Shown here: positions 23,960 through 36,230 of the stretch, piece after piece
Layout: each line of letters starts with the position of its first letter
Position numbering within the stretch: the stretch's first letter is position 1
The notes under the pieces: generated by a model
What the model saw: the letters and a program-made list of their open reading frames with translations, nothing else
What the model was told of the DNA's origin: nothing
Databases searched by the model: none
Program-made: the position numbers and the translations under genes
From: Onthophagus taurus
Taxonomy: Eukaryota > Arthropoda > Insecta > Coleoptera > Scarabaeidae
Assembly (NCBI RefSeq): GCF_036711975.1
Contig: NW_027248941.1
Span: forward strand, 2,356,001 to 2,420,000
Reading direction: 5' to 3'
Length of the DNA stretch: 64,000 bases

Positions 23960-24496
23960 GCCCTCTCTATCGCACCTGCTGCTTCATTGCCAGCAACCCC
24001 AAAGTGAGCGGGGACCCAGATCAGAGAAACTCTGTTATCACAACACAGTGTGTTTAAAGTTCTTTTACCAAAGTCAAGCAAGGAGAGCGGCTTGACTGCC
24101 TGAGAAAAATCGTACTCTCATGGTGTTCACCCCTCTCTCAAGAAGGATTTTAGCATCCATGTCAAGAGCAAATACTTCCGCCTGGAATACAGTACAGTAC
24201 GTAACCAGACTGTAAGCTTGCTTAATCCGAAGTGTCTGGCTGTATAATCCTGCCCCGACACCTTCCGGCGTTTTTGGTCCAGGCATTAAAATCGTGTATC
24301 GAGCATTAATCACTGATAGTGATTCCGCCAAATCAGACGGGATTGATAGCACAAGATCACTGCTTATATTTTCCGCAGCCCATTGGTAGGACATGTCGGA
24401 ACAGTTTTGAATATATTGCTTAAATCTGTAAATGGTAGTTCTAGCCACTTTCTCTATATGTAAATCCAAAAGAGATAAACCAAGCATAACATTCAT
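23960..24496 (-). mobile_element. LINE RNase H fragment, copy 2
   Basis: The minus-strand frame from 24496 reads ARTTIYRFKQYIQNCSDMSY, then PEGVGAGLYSQTLRI, then TVFQAEVFALDMDAKILLER, then MRVRFFSGSQAALLA. This is the core of a LINE RNase H domain (GAG-Y near the first catalytic Asp position, TVFQAEVFA, SGSQAAL). It is 5' truncated and broken. Confidence 0.8.
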
Positions 24497-24889
24497 TGCT
24501 AAAGTTTAGTGATAACTGAAGTCTATCGGACTTTCGTATACCAAGCTGCTGCTTCGTATGTAATTTTATTACAGGTCTAACCAGTCACATAGAGCCAGTA
24601 AAGTCTTTCAGGGGTAAGACCCCAATTTTTTTCACAAAATGTACGACAAATCCACAAGGATAGTCTAGCTTTGTGTAAAACTCCTTACAAATGTCCATTC
24701 CATGTCAGGATTTTATCTAGGATTATAATGACAGGATTATTATTAGTCCACCCAACGTCTTTTCGTCTTTTGCAGTTTTATCGCGAGATTCTCTCCCTTA
24801 CACCAAGCACAAAGTCACCTGGAAGACTTCGGATATCCTGTCGAGGAGACAAAGATCCATGACGATTTTGTGAACGGCCTATTTCAGTC
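24497..24889. other. unassigned LINE-like debris
   Basis: Lies between the minus-strand RNase H piece and the plus-strand reverse-transcriptase piece. No clear domain remains. Confidence 0.3.
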
Positions 24890-25446
24890 AGCGTTCTGAA
24901 GTATGCTAAAAGGCGATTCCAAAGATGCCTCACATATCAAGTGCTAACTGTCCTTAGACTAAAAGATCTTTTTCCCTCTACAAAAAGAAAGGTTGGGTTG
25001 GTTTGGAAAGCTGATTATTCGGTTATACATTATTATGCCTCCCGATGCGCTGGTACTGAACGTTCTGAAGCGAAGTATTTGGGTGTCATTCTGGACTCTA
25101 AACTAACTTGGAAAAGTCACATCGAGTCGATGGCGAACCGATAAATCGCCGAAGTAAGTTGGATCCTCTACGGAAGATTCGACTCTACAAAGCGGTTATC
25201 AGACCTACGATGACTTACGCCTCTTCCGTCTGGGGTTACGCCGCGCACTCGCACGTGCAAAAACTCCAAGTTGTTCAGAACAAGGTCCTAAGGATGGCAT
25301 TTGATGCACCTTGGTTTGTCAGTAATGCGACACTGCACAATGATTCCCAGATGGCGACCATCGAGGAGTTCATTCGTGACAAGGCCAGTACGGATTACGA
25401 CGTTGAACACCTTCGCCACAAACGGCCAAGGCTGCTTCTCGTCTGA
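24890..25446 (+). mobile_element. Jockey-like LINE reverse transcriptase fragment
   Basis: Two overlapping frames read AKYLGVILDSKLTWKSHIES (to the stop at 25141) and then, shifted, LDPLRKIRLYKAVIRPTMTY, then ASSVWGYAAHSHVQKLQVVQ, then KVLRMAFDAPWFVSN. These are the thumb and post-RT motifs of Jockey-clade LINEs. The frameshift near 25140 and the lost N-terminal part show it is dead. Confidence 0.8.
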
Positions 25447-26210
25447 CGATCCAGGAGTCCGACTGTCCTTCCCAATTCCACTTCCGATGTCACTATTAAT
25501 TAGTGAAAATTTTGTAATATATTTTCCGTTTGTTTTAGGTCCGATGAAGAGGGTTAGGGAAGAAATTCCAGGTACCTCAAGAGGCAAAGATGTAGGTTAT
25601 TTTTTTTTGTTCACACTGTCTTCTTGTCCCAACTAACTAAGTTATCCTCGTCAGCAACTGTTCTGGTGCTACAGTCTATACAGCCTCTTGTATTCAAGTC
25701 AACCTCACGCAAACGAGACTCTGATGACCTGAATTAGGACTTGACAAGTATTAAGTCTTGATCATAGCTGGATAAATGACACTATATTGTTTGCATTCGG
25801 ATGTACCATCAATTATAAACAGTTGGGGGTGGATTTTGTATGGTGACTGTTGTCGTTGAAAAGAGGAGATTTGTTTTGTATGATGAATTAAGAAATAAAT
25901 TTTTGTTGTAGAATCATCTGATATAATGAGCTGACTTCAAGGACATTCTATTCGTGTCCAGCTTTTCTTCGGGTGCCGATTAGCTCTAATTGAATGTTAA
26001 TTTCTAATTGGGAATATAGTTGTATTCTCAAAGTAGCAGTTCCTTATCTTCGTGAATATGTCATGGTGATATTTTATCCAATATATTTGAAAAATCATCA
26101 TTATCTTTTCAAATTTATCTACAAATTACACATTAATGTTATGTTGTATTTACCTTATAATAAATCTCCAAGAATTTTTCTTCCATTCCATAATTTCTTA
26201 CTTATCTAGG
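25447..26210. repeat. second copy of the duplicated debris
   Basis: Repeats segments found at 23278-23325 and 23679-23902. It marks the right end of the TE graveyard; after 26210 the sequence becomes unique. Confidence 0.5.
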
Positions 26211-26559
26211 AAGATATTCCAACCCGCGGGAGTTCGCGGCGTATTAAAATGATCCATTAATCAAATTTTCGTTTATAAAATCCGAAAAAATTAAAAACCA
26301 ACAAAATTGACATTTCTTCAATGTTTGTATTCATAAAATCCCAATTCCACCAACTTAACTCACACAAAAACAAAAAATCCCTAAATAACTCTAAATGCTA
26401 CCAACTCAAATTTAGGTCAACGATAAATTCGTTGTGAGTGGTCATGGTTAATATTTTTTAATTAATAAAATTAATTTTTTAAATTAATCAAAAATGATTT
26501 AAATCAAAATAATTCTTAATTTACACCAATGAATTGATTTTAATGTTTTATTTATTTCT

Positions 26560-27128
26560 GAAACCGATGCGAAGTTTGCGAAATCAAGTTGTCGCGTCAA
26601 CGTGGAGATGTCGCCACACGTCTTTTTCGCAACGATAACTTTTTCAATGTTGCGGGAGGTTTACGGACAGTAGCCGCCGAGGCTGAAATGTGCTCGGAAA
26701 CGCGTGGAAATCGTGACGAAAAATTCGTTTCGTGTTGTGTCCCGATCGGTTCGATTGATATAAACTATGTGCCAAAGAAATCGTCTCGATAACGGACGAT
26801 GTGTGTTAATAAAAAATATTCGCGACACAGTTGACCTAGATTCCGTACGAATTTCTTTGATCCAGAAGATGTTAAGAAATTGGATGATTTTTTTGTTTTT
26901 AAAGGATGAAGTGATTTTTTTAAATTTATTTTTTGGAATTATTCGAATTTATTTATTTTTTTTTTTCGTATGAATACGTTGGCGAATTTATAGGTTAGAA
27001 CCTGTTGCCAATCTCGCGGCCTACTTGCTGTTTATTAAAAAAAAGAGAAATCAGCGGAAAAACAGTTGAATTTGAACGGTTGTCAATTTTAAATGAATTA
27101 AAATAAATTATTTTTTTTTATATTTTAA
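26560..27128 (+). promoter_or_regulatory. GC-richer unique block with a splice donor; candidate upstream exon of the let-7 complex transcript
   Basis: A non-repetitive, CpG-containing stretch (26570-26860), then AT-rich sequence and a second small block (26990-27060). It ends at a consensus donor AAG|GTAAGTTTTT (27129). It has no long coding frame of recognisable type. The strand and the link to the microRNA cluster 18 kb downstream are inference. Confidence 0.3.
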
Positions 27129-27999
27129 GGTAAGTTTTTAATTTTAAGGGGGGATTAAAAATGGGGTTATTTTTTCAACCCCCTTTTAAAACTTCTTTCT
27201 CTTTTTTTCTTTCATCTTCTTTTTCTTCCCTTTATTTATTTTTTTTTCTTTTTTTTTTTTTGGTGTGATAGAAAAAGATGAAAAGAGGAGGTTAAAAGTG
27301 GGGTTCCATTTTTGTTTTTAGGAGGGGGCGCCACCACACCAGGGGTTGCTTTTATCTATTTCACTATTGGTCTATTTTGAGATAACCCTCCATTAAAACT
27401 AACCTAGAAAATGGATTTATTTTGATTTTTTTTTTGATTTCAAACTATAATTTTTTTTATTTTTGAAAAAAATATATGATTTCCGGGAAACTTTTCTCCG
27501 CGAACTAGAATAAGACAAAGAGAGATATTTAGATGTCGAGAAATGTGCGAGATGGAGAGAGAGGGAAAGAGTGGGATAGGACGTGTAGAGAGGATTCGAA
27601 AGCGGGGCGAAGGGCGCAAAACGTTAGAGGCGTCTGGTGTTCAGTCTAGACTACAACCGTAAGACTTTTGAGATCAATACGGGTGGCGAAAGGTCATTGC
27701 CATTGGTCTTGGGGGCCAAACTCTTCTCTTTTATTTTAGACAAACACGTACACTTCCGAAAAACGTGATTTTTTAAGCCAAAACTTACTCGTTTTTAAGC
27801 AAAAAGGATTTTTAAAACACCCAATTTTTAATGGGGCTAAATTTGTTTGAGAATTGAGATTAATTTGGGCACAAAAAAATAAATTAAGATGGATTTAAGA
27901 CCGTTCTCCATTTATTTTGCTAATCAGAGTTTTATATCAGGAGTTACGTTTCCCTATCGTCTATAAATAGCGAGATATCTCCTCTTAATTTGATATGGT
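27129..27999. other. non-coding region with a possible transcription start
   Basis: T-rich tracts, then a purine-rich GAGAGAGAGGGAAAGAG segment and GC-rich text at about 27480-27720 with a GTTCAGTCTAG initiator-like word near 27639. It also holds a GGGGGCGCCACC word (27325-27336). No protein gene is recognised. Confidence 0.3.
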
Positions 28000-30900
28000 T
28001 CTCGTGTTCGGGGTCCAGAAATTATTTAAATTTTTAATTTATAAAATTTTAGCTTCAATTTGAGATGTAAATCGAGTCTTAATTCGAAAAAATACAATCA
28101 AAATGATTTTTTTTTAATTTTGAAGTTTTCAAACATAACCTAACCCAACTTAATTTTCTTTAACGCGATTTTTCTCAAATTTTTTTATAATAAACGTTAT
28201 CATTTTTATATCACATCTCAAAATATCATCTTTTATCTTCAATTTGTGATATAAATCGTTTCTTAACTCTAAAAAATGAAGTCAATACGACTTCTTTTAA
28301 TTTTGACGTTTTCGAACATAACCTAACCCAACTTAATTTTCTTTAACACGTTTTTTCTCAAATTTTTTTATAATAAACGTTATTATTTTTGTATCACATC
28401 TCAAAATAACATCATTTATCTTTCCATTTGCGATATAAATCGTTTCTTAACTCCAAAAAATGAAATTAATACGATTTTTTTTTATTTTGTCGTTTTGGCA
28501 CATAACCTAACCCAACTTAATTTTCTTTAACACTTTCTTTTTCAAATTTTTTTAGTATTAATATTGTTATTTTTATATCACATCTCAAAATATCATCTTT
28601 TATCTTCAAGTTGAGATATAAATCATTTTTTAACTCCAAAAAATAAAGTGGATACGATTATTTTTTAATTTTGACGTTTTCGAACATAACCCAACTTAAT
28701 TTTCTTTAAAAATGTTTTTTTCAAAATTTTTTATTATTACCATTATCATTTTTTTATCACATCTTAAAATATAATCGTTTATCTTCAATTTAAGATATAA
28801 ATCATTTTTTAACTCCAAAAAATAAAGTTGATACGATTATTTTTTAATTTTGACGATTTCTAACATAACATAACCCAACTTAATTTTCTTTAACAACATT
28901 TTTCTCAATTTTTTTTATTATTACCGTTATCATTTTTATATCACATCTTAAAATATAATCGTTTATCTTCAATTTAAGATATAAATCATTTTTTAACTCC
29001 AAAAAATAAAGTTGATACGATTATTTTTTAATTTTGACGATTTCTAACATAACATAACCCAACTTAATTTTCTTTAACAACATTTTTCTCAATTTTTTTT
29101 ATTATTACCGTTATCATTTTTATATCACATCTTAAAATATAATCGTTTATCTTCAATTTAAGATATAAATCGTTTCTTAACTCCAAAAAATGAAGTCAAT
29201 ACGATTTTTTTAATTTTGACGTTTTCGAACATAACCTAACCCAACTTAATTTTTTTTTAACACCTTTTTTCTCAAAATATTTTATTATTACCGTTATCAT
29301 TTTTATATCACATCTTAAAATATAAGCCTTTATCTTCAATTTAACATATAAATCATTTTTTAACTCCAAAAAATAAAGACAATTATTTTTTAATTTTGAC
29401 GTTTTTGAACATAACCCAACTTAATTTGCTTTAAAAATGGTTTTCTCAAAAATTTTTTATCATTAACAATATCATTTTTATATCACATCTCAAACTATCA
29501 TCTTTTATCTTCACTTTGAGATATAAATCGTTTCCTAACTTTAAAAAATGAAGTCAATAAGATTTTTTTAATTTTGACGTTTTCGAACATAACCCAACTT
29601 AATTTGCTTTAAAAATGTTTTTCTCAAAATTTTTTATCATTAACAATATCATTTTTATATCACAACTCAAACTATCATCTTTTATCTTCAATTTGAGATA
29701 TAAATCGTTTCCTAACTCTAAAAAATGAAGTCAATACGATTTTTTTAATTTTGACGTTTTCCAACATAACCTAACTCAACCTAATTTTCTTTGAAAATGT
29801 TTTTCTAAAAATTTTTTATCATTAACAATATCATTTTTATATCACATCTCAAACTATCATCTTTTATCTTCAATTTGAGATATAAATCGTTTCCTAACTC
29901 TAAAAAATGAAGTCATCACGATTTTTTTAATTTTGACGTTTTCGAACATAACCTAACCCAACTTAATTTTCTTTAACACCTTTTTTCTCAAAATTGTTTA
30001 TTATTAACATTATTATTTTTATATCACATCTCAAAATATCATCTTTTATCTTCAATTTGCAATAGAAATCGTTTCATAACTCCAAAAAATGTAGTCAATA
30101 CTACCAACTTAATTTTCTTTAACACCTTTTTTCTCATTTTTTTTTATTATTAACGTTATCATTTTTATATCACATCTCAAAATATCATCTTCAATCTTTA
30201 ATTTGCAGTATAAATCGTTTCTTAATTCCAAAAAATGAATTAAATACGATTTTTTTAATTTTGACATCTTCGAACATAACCTTAATTTTTTTTTTAAATG
30301 TTTTTCTTAAAATTTTTTATTATTAACGTTATTATTTTTATATCACATCTTAAAATATAATCTTTTATCTTCAATTTAAGATATAAATCATTTATTAACT
30401 CCAAAAAATAAAGTTGATACGATTATTTTTTAATTTTGACGTTTTCGAACATAACCCAACTAAATTTGCTTTAAAAATGTTTTTCTCAAAATTTTTATTA
30501 TTACCATTATCATTTTTATATCACATCTTAAAATATAATCGTTTATCTTCAATTTAAGATATAAAACGTTTCCTAACTCTAAAAAATGAAGTCAATACGA
30601 TTTTTTTAATTTTGACGTTTTCGAACATAACCTAACCCAACTTAATTTTCTTTAACCCCTTTTTTCGCAAATTTTTTTATTATTAACGTTACTATTTTTA
30701 TATCACATCTCAAAATATCATCTTTTATCTTCAATTTGAGATAAAAATCGTTTCTTAATTCCAAAAAATGAAGTCAAAACGATTTTTTTTTAATTTTGAC
30801 GTTTTCTAACATAACTTAACCCAACTTAATTTTTTTAAGACCTTTTTTCTCAAAATTTTTTATAATAAATGTTATTATTTTTATATCACATCTCAAAATA

Positions 30901-33662
30901 TCATCTATTATCTTCAATTTGAGATATAAATTGTTTCCTAACTCTAAAAAATGAAGTCAATACGATTTTTTTTATTTTGACGTTTTCTAACATAACCAAA
31001 CCCAACTTAATTTTCTTTAACAACTTTTTTCTCAAAATTTTTTATTATTAACGTTATTATTTTTATATCACATCTCAAAATATTATCCTTTATCTTCAAT
31101 TTAAGATATAAATCGTTTCTTAACTCCAAAAAATGAAGTCAATACGATTTTTTTTAATTTTGACGTTTTCGACCATAACCTAACCCAACTTAATTTTTTT
31201 TAACACCTTTTTTCTCAAAATTTTTTATTATTAACGTTATTATTTTTATATCACATCTCAAAATATCATCTTTTATCTTCAATTTGCAATAGAAATTGTT
31301 TCTTAACTCCAAAAAATGAAGTCAATACGATTTTTTTAATTTTGACGTTTTCGAACATAACCTAACCCAACTTAATTTTCTTTAACAACTTTTTTCTCAA
31401 AATTTTTTATTATTAACGTTATTATTTTTATATCACATCTTAAAATATCATCTTTTATCTTCAATTTGAGATATAAATCGTTTCTTAACTCCAAAAAATG
31501 AAGTCAATACGATTTTTTTTTAATTTTGACGTTTTCTAACATAACTTAACCCAACTTAATTTTTTTAAGACCTTTTTCTCAAAATTTGTTATAATAAATG
31601 TTATTATTTTTATATCACATCTCAAAATATCATCTTTTATCTTCAATTTGTAATAGAAATTGTTTCTTAACTCCAAAAAATGAAGTCAATACGATTTTTT
31701 TAATTTTGACGTTTTCCAACATAACCTAACCCAACTTAATTTTCTTTAATACCTTTTTTCTCATTTTTTTTATTATTAACGTTATCATTTTTATATCACA
31801 TCTCAAAATATCATCTTCAATCTTTAATTTGCAGTATAAATCGTTTCTTAATTCCAAAAAATTAATTAAATACGATTTTTTAATTTTGACATCTTCCAAC
31901 ATAACCTTAATTTTGCTTTTAAATGTTTTTCTTAAAATTTTTTATTATTAACGTTATTATTTTTATATCACATCTCAAAATATCATCTTTTATCTTCAAT
32001 TTGCAATAGAAATCGTTTCTTAACTCCAAAAAATGAAGTCAGTACGATTTTTTTAATTTTGACGTTGTCTAACATAACTTAACCCAACTTAATTTTTTTA
32101 AGACCTTTTTTCTCAAAATTTTTTATAATAAATGTTATTATTTTTATATCACATCTCAAAATATCATCTTTTATCTTCAATTTGCAATAGAAATCGTTTC
32201 TTAACTCCAAAAAATGAAGTCAATACGATTTTTTTAATTTTGACGTTTTCGAACATAACCTAACCCAACTTAATTTTCTTTAACACCTTTTTTCTAAATT
32301 TTTTTTATTATTAACGTTATCATTTTTATATTACATCTCAAAATATCATCTTCAATCTTTAATTTGCAGTATAAATCGTTTCTTAATTCCAAAAAATTAA
32401 TTAAATACGATTTTTTTAATTTTGACATCTTCGAACATAACCTTAATTTTTTTTTTAAATGTTTTTCTTAAAATTTTTTATTATTAACGTTATTATTTTT
32501 ATATCACATCTCAAAATATCATCTTTTATCTTCAATTTGAGATATAAATCGTTTCTTAACTCCAAAAAATGAAGTCAATACGATTTTTTTTAATTTTGAC
32601 GTTTTCGACCATAACCTAACCCAACTTAATTTTTTTTAACACCTTTTTTCTCAAAATTTTTTATTATTAACGTTATTATTTTTATATCACATCTCAAAAT
32701 ATCATCTTTTATCTTCAATTTGCAATAGAAATCGTTTCTCAACTCCAAAAAATGAAGCCAATACGATTTTTTTAATTTTGACGTTTTCCAACATAACCTA
32801 ACCCAACTTAATTTTCTTTAATACCTTTTTTCTCATTTTTTTTTATTATTAACGTTATCATTTTTATATCACATCTCAAAATATCATCTTCAACCTTTAA
32901 TTTGCAGTATAAATCGTTTCTTAATTCCAAAAAATGAATTAAATACGATTTTTTTAATTTTGACATCTTCGAACATAACCTTAATTTTTTTTTTAAATGT
33001 TTTTCTTAAAATTTTTTATTATTAACGTTATTATTTTTATATCACATCTTAAAATATAATCTTTTATCTTCAATTTAAGATATAAATCATTTATTAACTC
33101 CAAAAAATAAAGTTGATACGATTATTTTTTAATTTTGACGTTTTCTAACATAACCTAACTCAACTTAATTTTCTTTAAAAATGTTTTTCTCAAAATTTTT
33201 TATTATTACCGTTATCATTTTTATATCACATCTTAAAATATAATCGTTTATCTTCAATTTAAGATATAAATCGTTTCTTAATTCCAAAAAATGAAGTCAA
33301 TACGATTTTTTTAATTTTGACGTTTTCTAACATAACCCAACTTAATTTTCTTTAATTCCTTTTTTCTCAAAATTTTTTATTATTAACGTTATTATTTTTA
33401 TATCACATCTCAAAATATCATCTTTTATCTTCAATTTGCGATATAAATCGTTTCTTAATTCCAAAAAATGAAGTCAATACGATTTTTTCAATTTTGACGT
33501 TTTCAAACAAAACCTAATTTAAGTAAAGTTAGGTTTTGTTTTAATTAATTTCAAACACTTTTATCTCCAAATTTTTATTATTAACATCATTATTTTTTAT
33601 ATCACATCTTAAAATATAATCTTTTGTCTTCAATTTGAGATATAAATCATTTTTTAATTCCA
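28000..33662. repeat. satellite of about 183 bp, roughly 30 tandem copies
   Basis: Each unit reads roughly TTTTTATATCACATCTCAAA, then ATATCATCTTTTATCTTCAA, then TTTGAGATATAAATCG, then AAAAAATGAAGTCAATACGA, then TTTTGACGTTTTCGAACATA, then ACCTAACCCAACTTAATTTT. Successive ACATAACCTAACCC landmarks at about 28133, 28317 and 28500 give the spacing. Copies are moderately diverged and fall into variants (for example TTTAAGATATAAATCAT and TTTGCAATAGAAATCG types) that recur in runs. No coding content. The last unit runs straight into the CCGAGG core cluster at 33668. Confidence 0.93.
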
Positions 33663-34075
33663 AAAAATAGAGGTCGCTTGCGGCTGAGGCATTACACTAT
33701 ATCTTGTCAATTTAGTGTTGATCAGCATAATCAGCGACCTTGGCATAATCAGATCAAAGACTGTGCTCTGTTTTTGTTTTACCTTATTAAGGCTCTTATC
33801 CTGATCAACTGTATGCCTCGGCCGCAAGCGACCTCGGCATAACCAACTCAGGCGAAGTGTTTTTGTTTTATGAAGGTGAGGTTGCTTCCGGTTGAGTCGC
33901 AACGATATATATTGCCCAATATAATATTGATATGGCATGAATCATATTGCCTCAGTCAAGGCTTTGCAGTATGGGTTGTAATATTATATCTATGTAGAAT
34001 GAATTGGACTGCCTCGGCCGCAAGCGACCTCGGCTTAACACGATATCTACTTTTTCCGATCTGCTGAGGTCTTCG
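33663..34075. repeat. CCGAGG core repeat, first cluster
   Basis: Holds GAGGTCGCTTGCGG (33670), GCCTCGGCCGCAAGCGACCT (33813) and the same text again at 34010, in both orientations, separated by AT-rich spacers. Same family as the larger arrays at 41.33 and 47.23 kb. Confidence 0.8.
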
Positions 34076-34639
34076 GCTATCTATGTTTTTGTCTTATTAA
34101 GCTGTTTCAATATTTCGTATTTCTACAATTTAAAGTATCATTTCGATCATATTTAATACGAAAATTTTAATCAGCGGCCGTCAAGCTTCATTATTTTTGA
34201 AATATTACTCAACAATGAAGACTCATTTTTTTATGGAGTAGCACTCCATTTTGGGTATCTCCAATTTGTCACCTGTCATATTTTCCTTTTTTTTGACATT
34301 TTTCGGTGTTTTAATTCCAACAATTTCTTTTTTCGAAAATGTTTTTTTTTTAATTAAAGAAAGTAGGTAAAACTTGTTCGTAACATGAAAAAATCGTCCG
34401 GATAACCGTTAAGTTGAACCCAACAACCGTTCGAAAAGACCACATCTGGGTGGGAATCGCGTTCGAAAACCGTGGGGTACACGCACACACACAGGTTTTA
34501 AGCAGGAATTTTTTAAAGAACCTCAAAAATAAAAAACAAAAAAATAAAAAATATGTACCATAGGCGGCGAGGAGAAGAGAAATAATGATCTCTTTTCTTT
34601 CTTTTTTTTTTTTCTTTCTTAAACCCAACCGACGCGATC
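34076..34639. other. non-coding, AT-rich
   Basis: Contains a TTTTTTATGGAGTAGCACTC stretch and long T runs. No gene seen. Confidence 0.3.
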
Positions 34640-35469
34640 GCAGTTGCTGGGCTCGTAGTCGTCGTCGTCTGCAAAAATCAAACTGGCCGTGCACCGGAGA
34701 GATTTTTACAGAGAAAAACCAGTCGTAGCCGTTTTGAAGACGACGACGACCGACGTCCGTTTGAAAACGTTAACTAAATAACGTTATTTTAATTTAATAA
34801 ATTATTTTAAATCATTTTTTTTAAATTTTTTTCAATATCAAAAATTAAGTTTTAAATCAACTTCCGCAATTCATTTTTTTTAATTCTTTCTCTTTCTATT
34901 TTTCATCCCTTTCTCTTTTTCCCGGGGTCTCTCGCGCGCGCGAAACGTCGCTCCATCTCGCTCCTTTTTTGTTATCCTCGTCCGTTCCATTCAATTGTTT
35001 TTCGTGTACCGGGTGCATCGCGGGATTGCAACGCCACCTTTAGTCCGCGCATTTTGCAGTAGAGTGCGCAAGTGCATAACCGTATGGGGCAAAGAGAGCA
35101 GCGATCGCAGTTGCAAGTGCACGTACTAAACGTTCGGCAGCCGTTTTCCCATACTCATTCTTCTTCATCTTGGCCTACCTCGATTTCTATTCTAAATCAT
35201 AATTCGCGTCGTATTTTTCGCGGATGTTGTGCGATTATCGTTTGTTTATTCTTTGATTGTTTATAATTTGTGTTCTTTTTATTATCGAGTGTGTTTTTAA
35301 AAATGGATGATTTCTTTTTTGTTTTGACCCGATCGAAATAATCAAGGAGTATGTTTAAATAAGATTTTTTTGGTGTTTCGAGTAAATTTTATTGTTGGTT
35401 CAGTTTTATTTTTTGATTATTTTATTAGTTTTATTATTTTTGAGAATATTGTGATTTCGAATAAATTGG
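34640..35469 (+). promoter_or_regulatory. CpG-rich island with a splice donor; candidate promoter/5' exon of the let-7 complex transcript
   Basis: Unlike its surroundings this block is rich in CpG (GTCGTCGTCG near 34660, ACGACGACGACCGACG near 34740, CTCGCGCGCGCGAAACG near 34930, TCGCAGTTGCAAG near 35105). A strong donor GGTAAGTTTGG follows at 35470. There is no conserved open frame. Such a block 10 kb upstream of a + strand microRNA cluster fits an alternative first exon. Strand and target are inferred. Confidence 0.35.
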
Positions 35470-36230
35470 GTAAGTTTGGTTATTTTTACTTTTTGATTTT
35501 GGGATGATTTTTGATGCCCCTTTTTGTTTTTCGACTGTTCTAAGCTTCAAAATTTTCGAGATGATCGCGTTTTAACTTTCTCAAATTCCGGCGGCCATTT
35601 TGATTTTTACGCCGTCCATTGTTTTGCAATACCTCCCGCTCGAACTAAAGTATGTTTCGAGAATCGAACGCTTTTGTTCCGCGATTCGATCTAGCAATCA
35701 TTAAAACCCCCCGAAACTTAAATTCATCTCCCCCACCCCAAAACAAAAATTCGCAAAAAAAAAGAAAAGATGGGGTGACATCTATTTTAACCTCTCTTTT
35801 TGTCTAATACTTAAAATAAATCAATACCTACTCTGAGTTGAAGATTATCTATTTCCTTTTTTTGAACTAACCAATTTTTTTGATTTCTAATTAATTTTAA
35901 GTTTATATATAAAATTAAAAAAGAATTTTTTTGTGATTCCCTATTGGTTGGAGTCGAGTAGAAAAAAGAAAATAGCAAAAAAAATTCTATTAGTATTTTA
36001 TAATAGTAGGTAAAAAATGGGAGTGGCTTAGTGACCCTCCGAAAGTTGTCTAAACCACTCTATTGGAGAGGGAACCATGAACTCCGTGTTCCTCTCCTCA
36101 CCGTTATGCATTTTTCTAGTCTTTCATAATGGCTGATCTAGCCGCCCCGGTCTTAGAAAGAACCGTTCGGGAATAAAAGAATTGCATCAGAAAAGAAAGC
36201 AAAAAGTTCGTTGTATCTCAAAAATTAAAA
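35470..36230. other. non-coding region before the 170-bp satellite
   Basis: A GC-moderate patch (35570-35720), then AT-rich sequence; from about 36010 there is a unique stretch (GGGAGTGGCTTAGTGACCCT). No gene recognised. Confidence 0.3.

Noticed and set aside
28000-33662. AACCTAACC words as interstitial telomere (TTAGG) sequence
   Set aside because: Only one or two units occur per 183-bp monomer, never a tandem TTAGG run.
35072-35266. 64-codon frame in the CpG-rich island
   Set aside because: No domain and overlapping alternative frames; better read as a non-coding exon or promoter.
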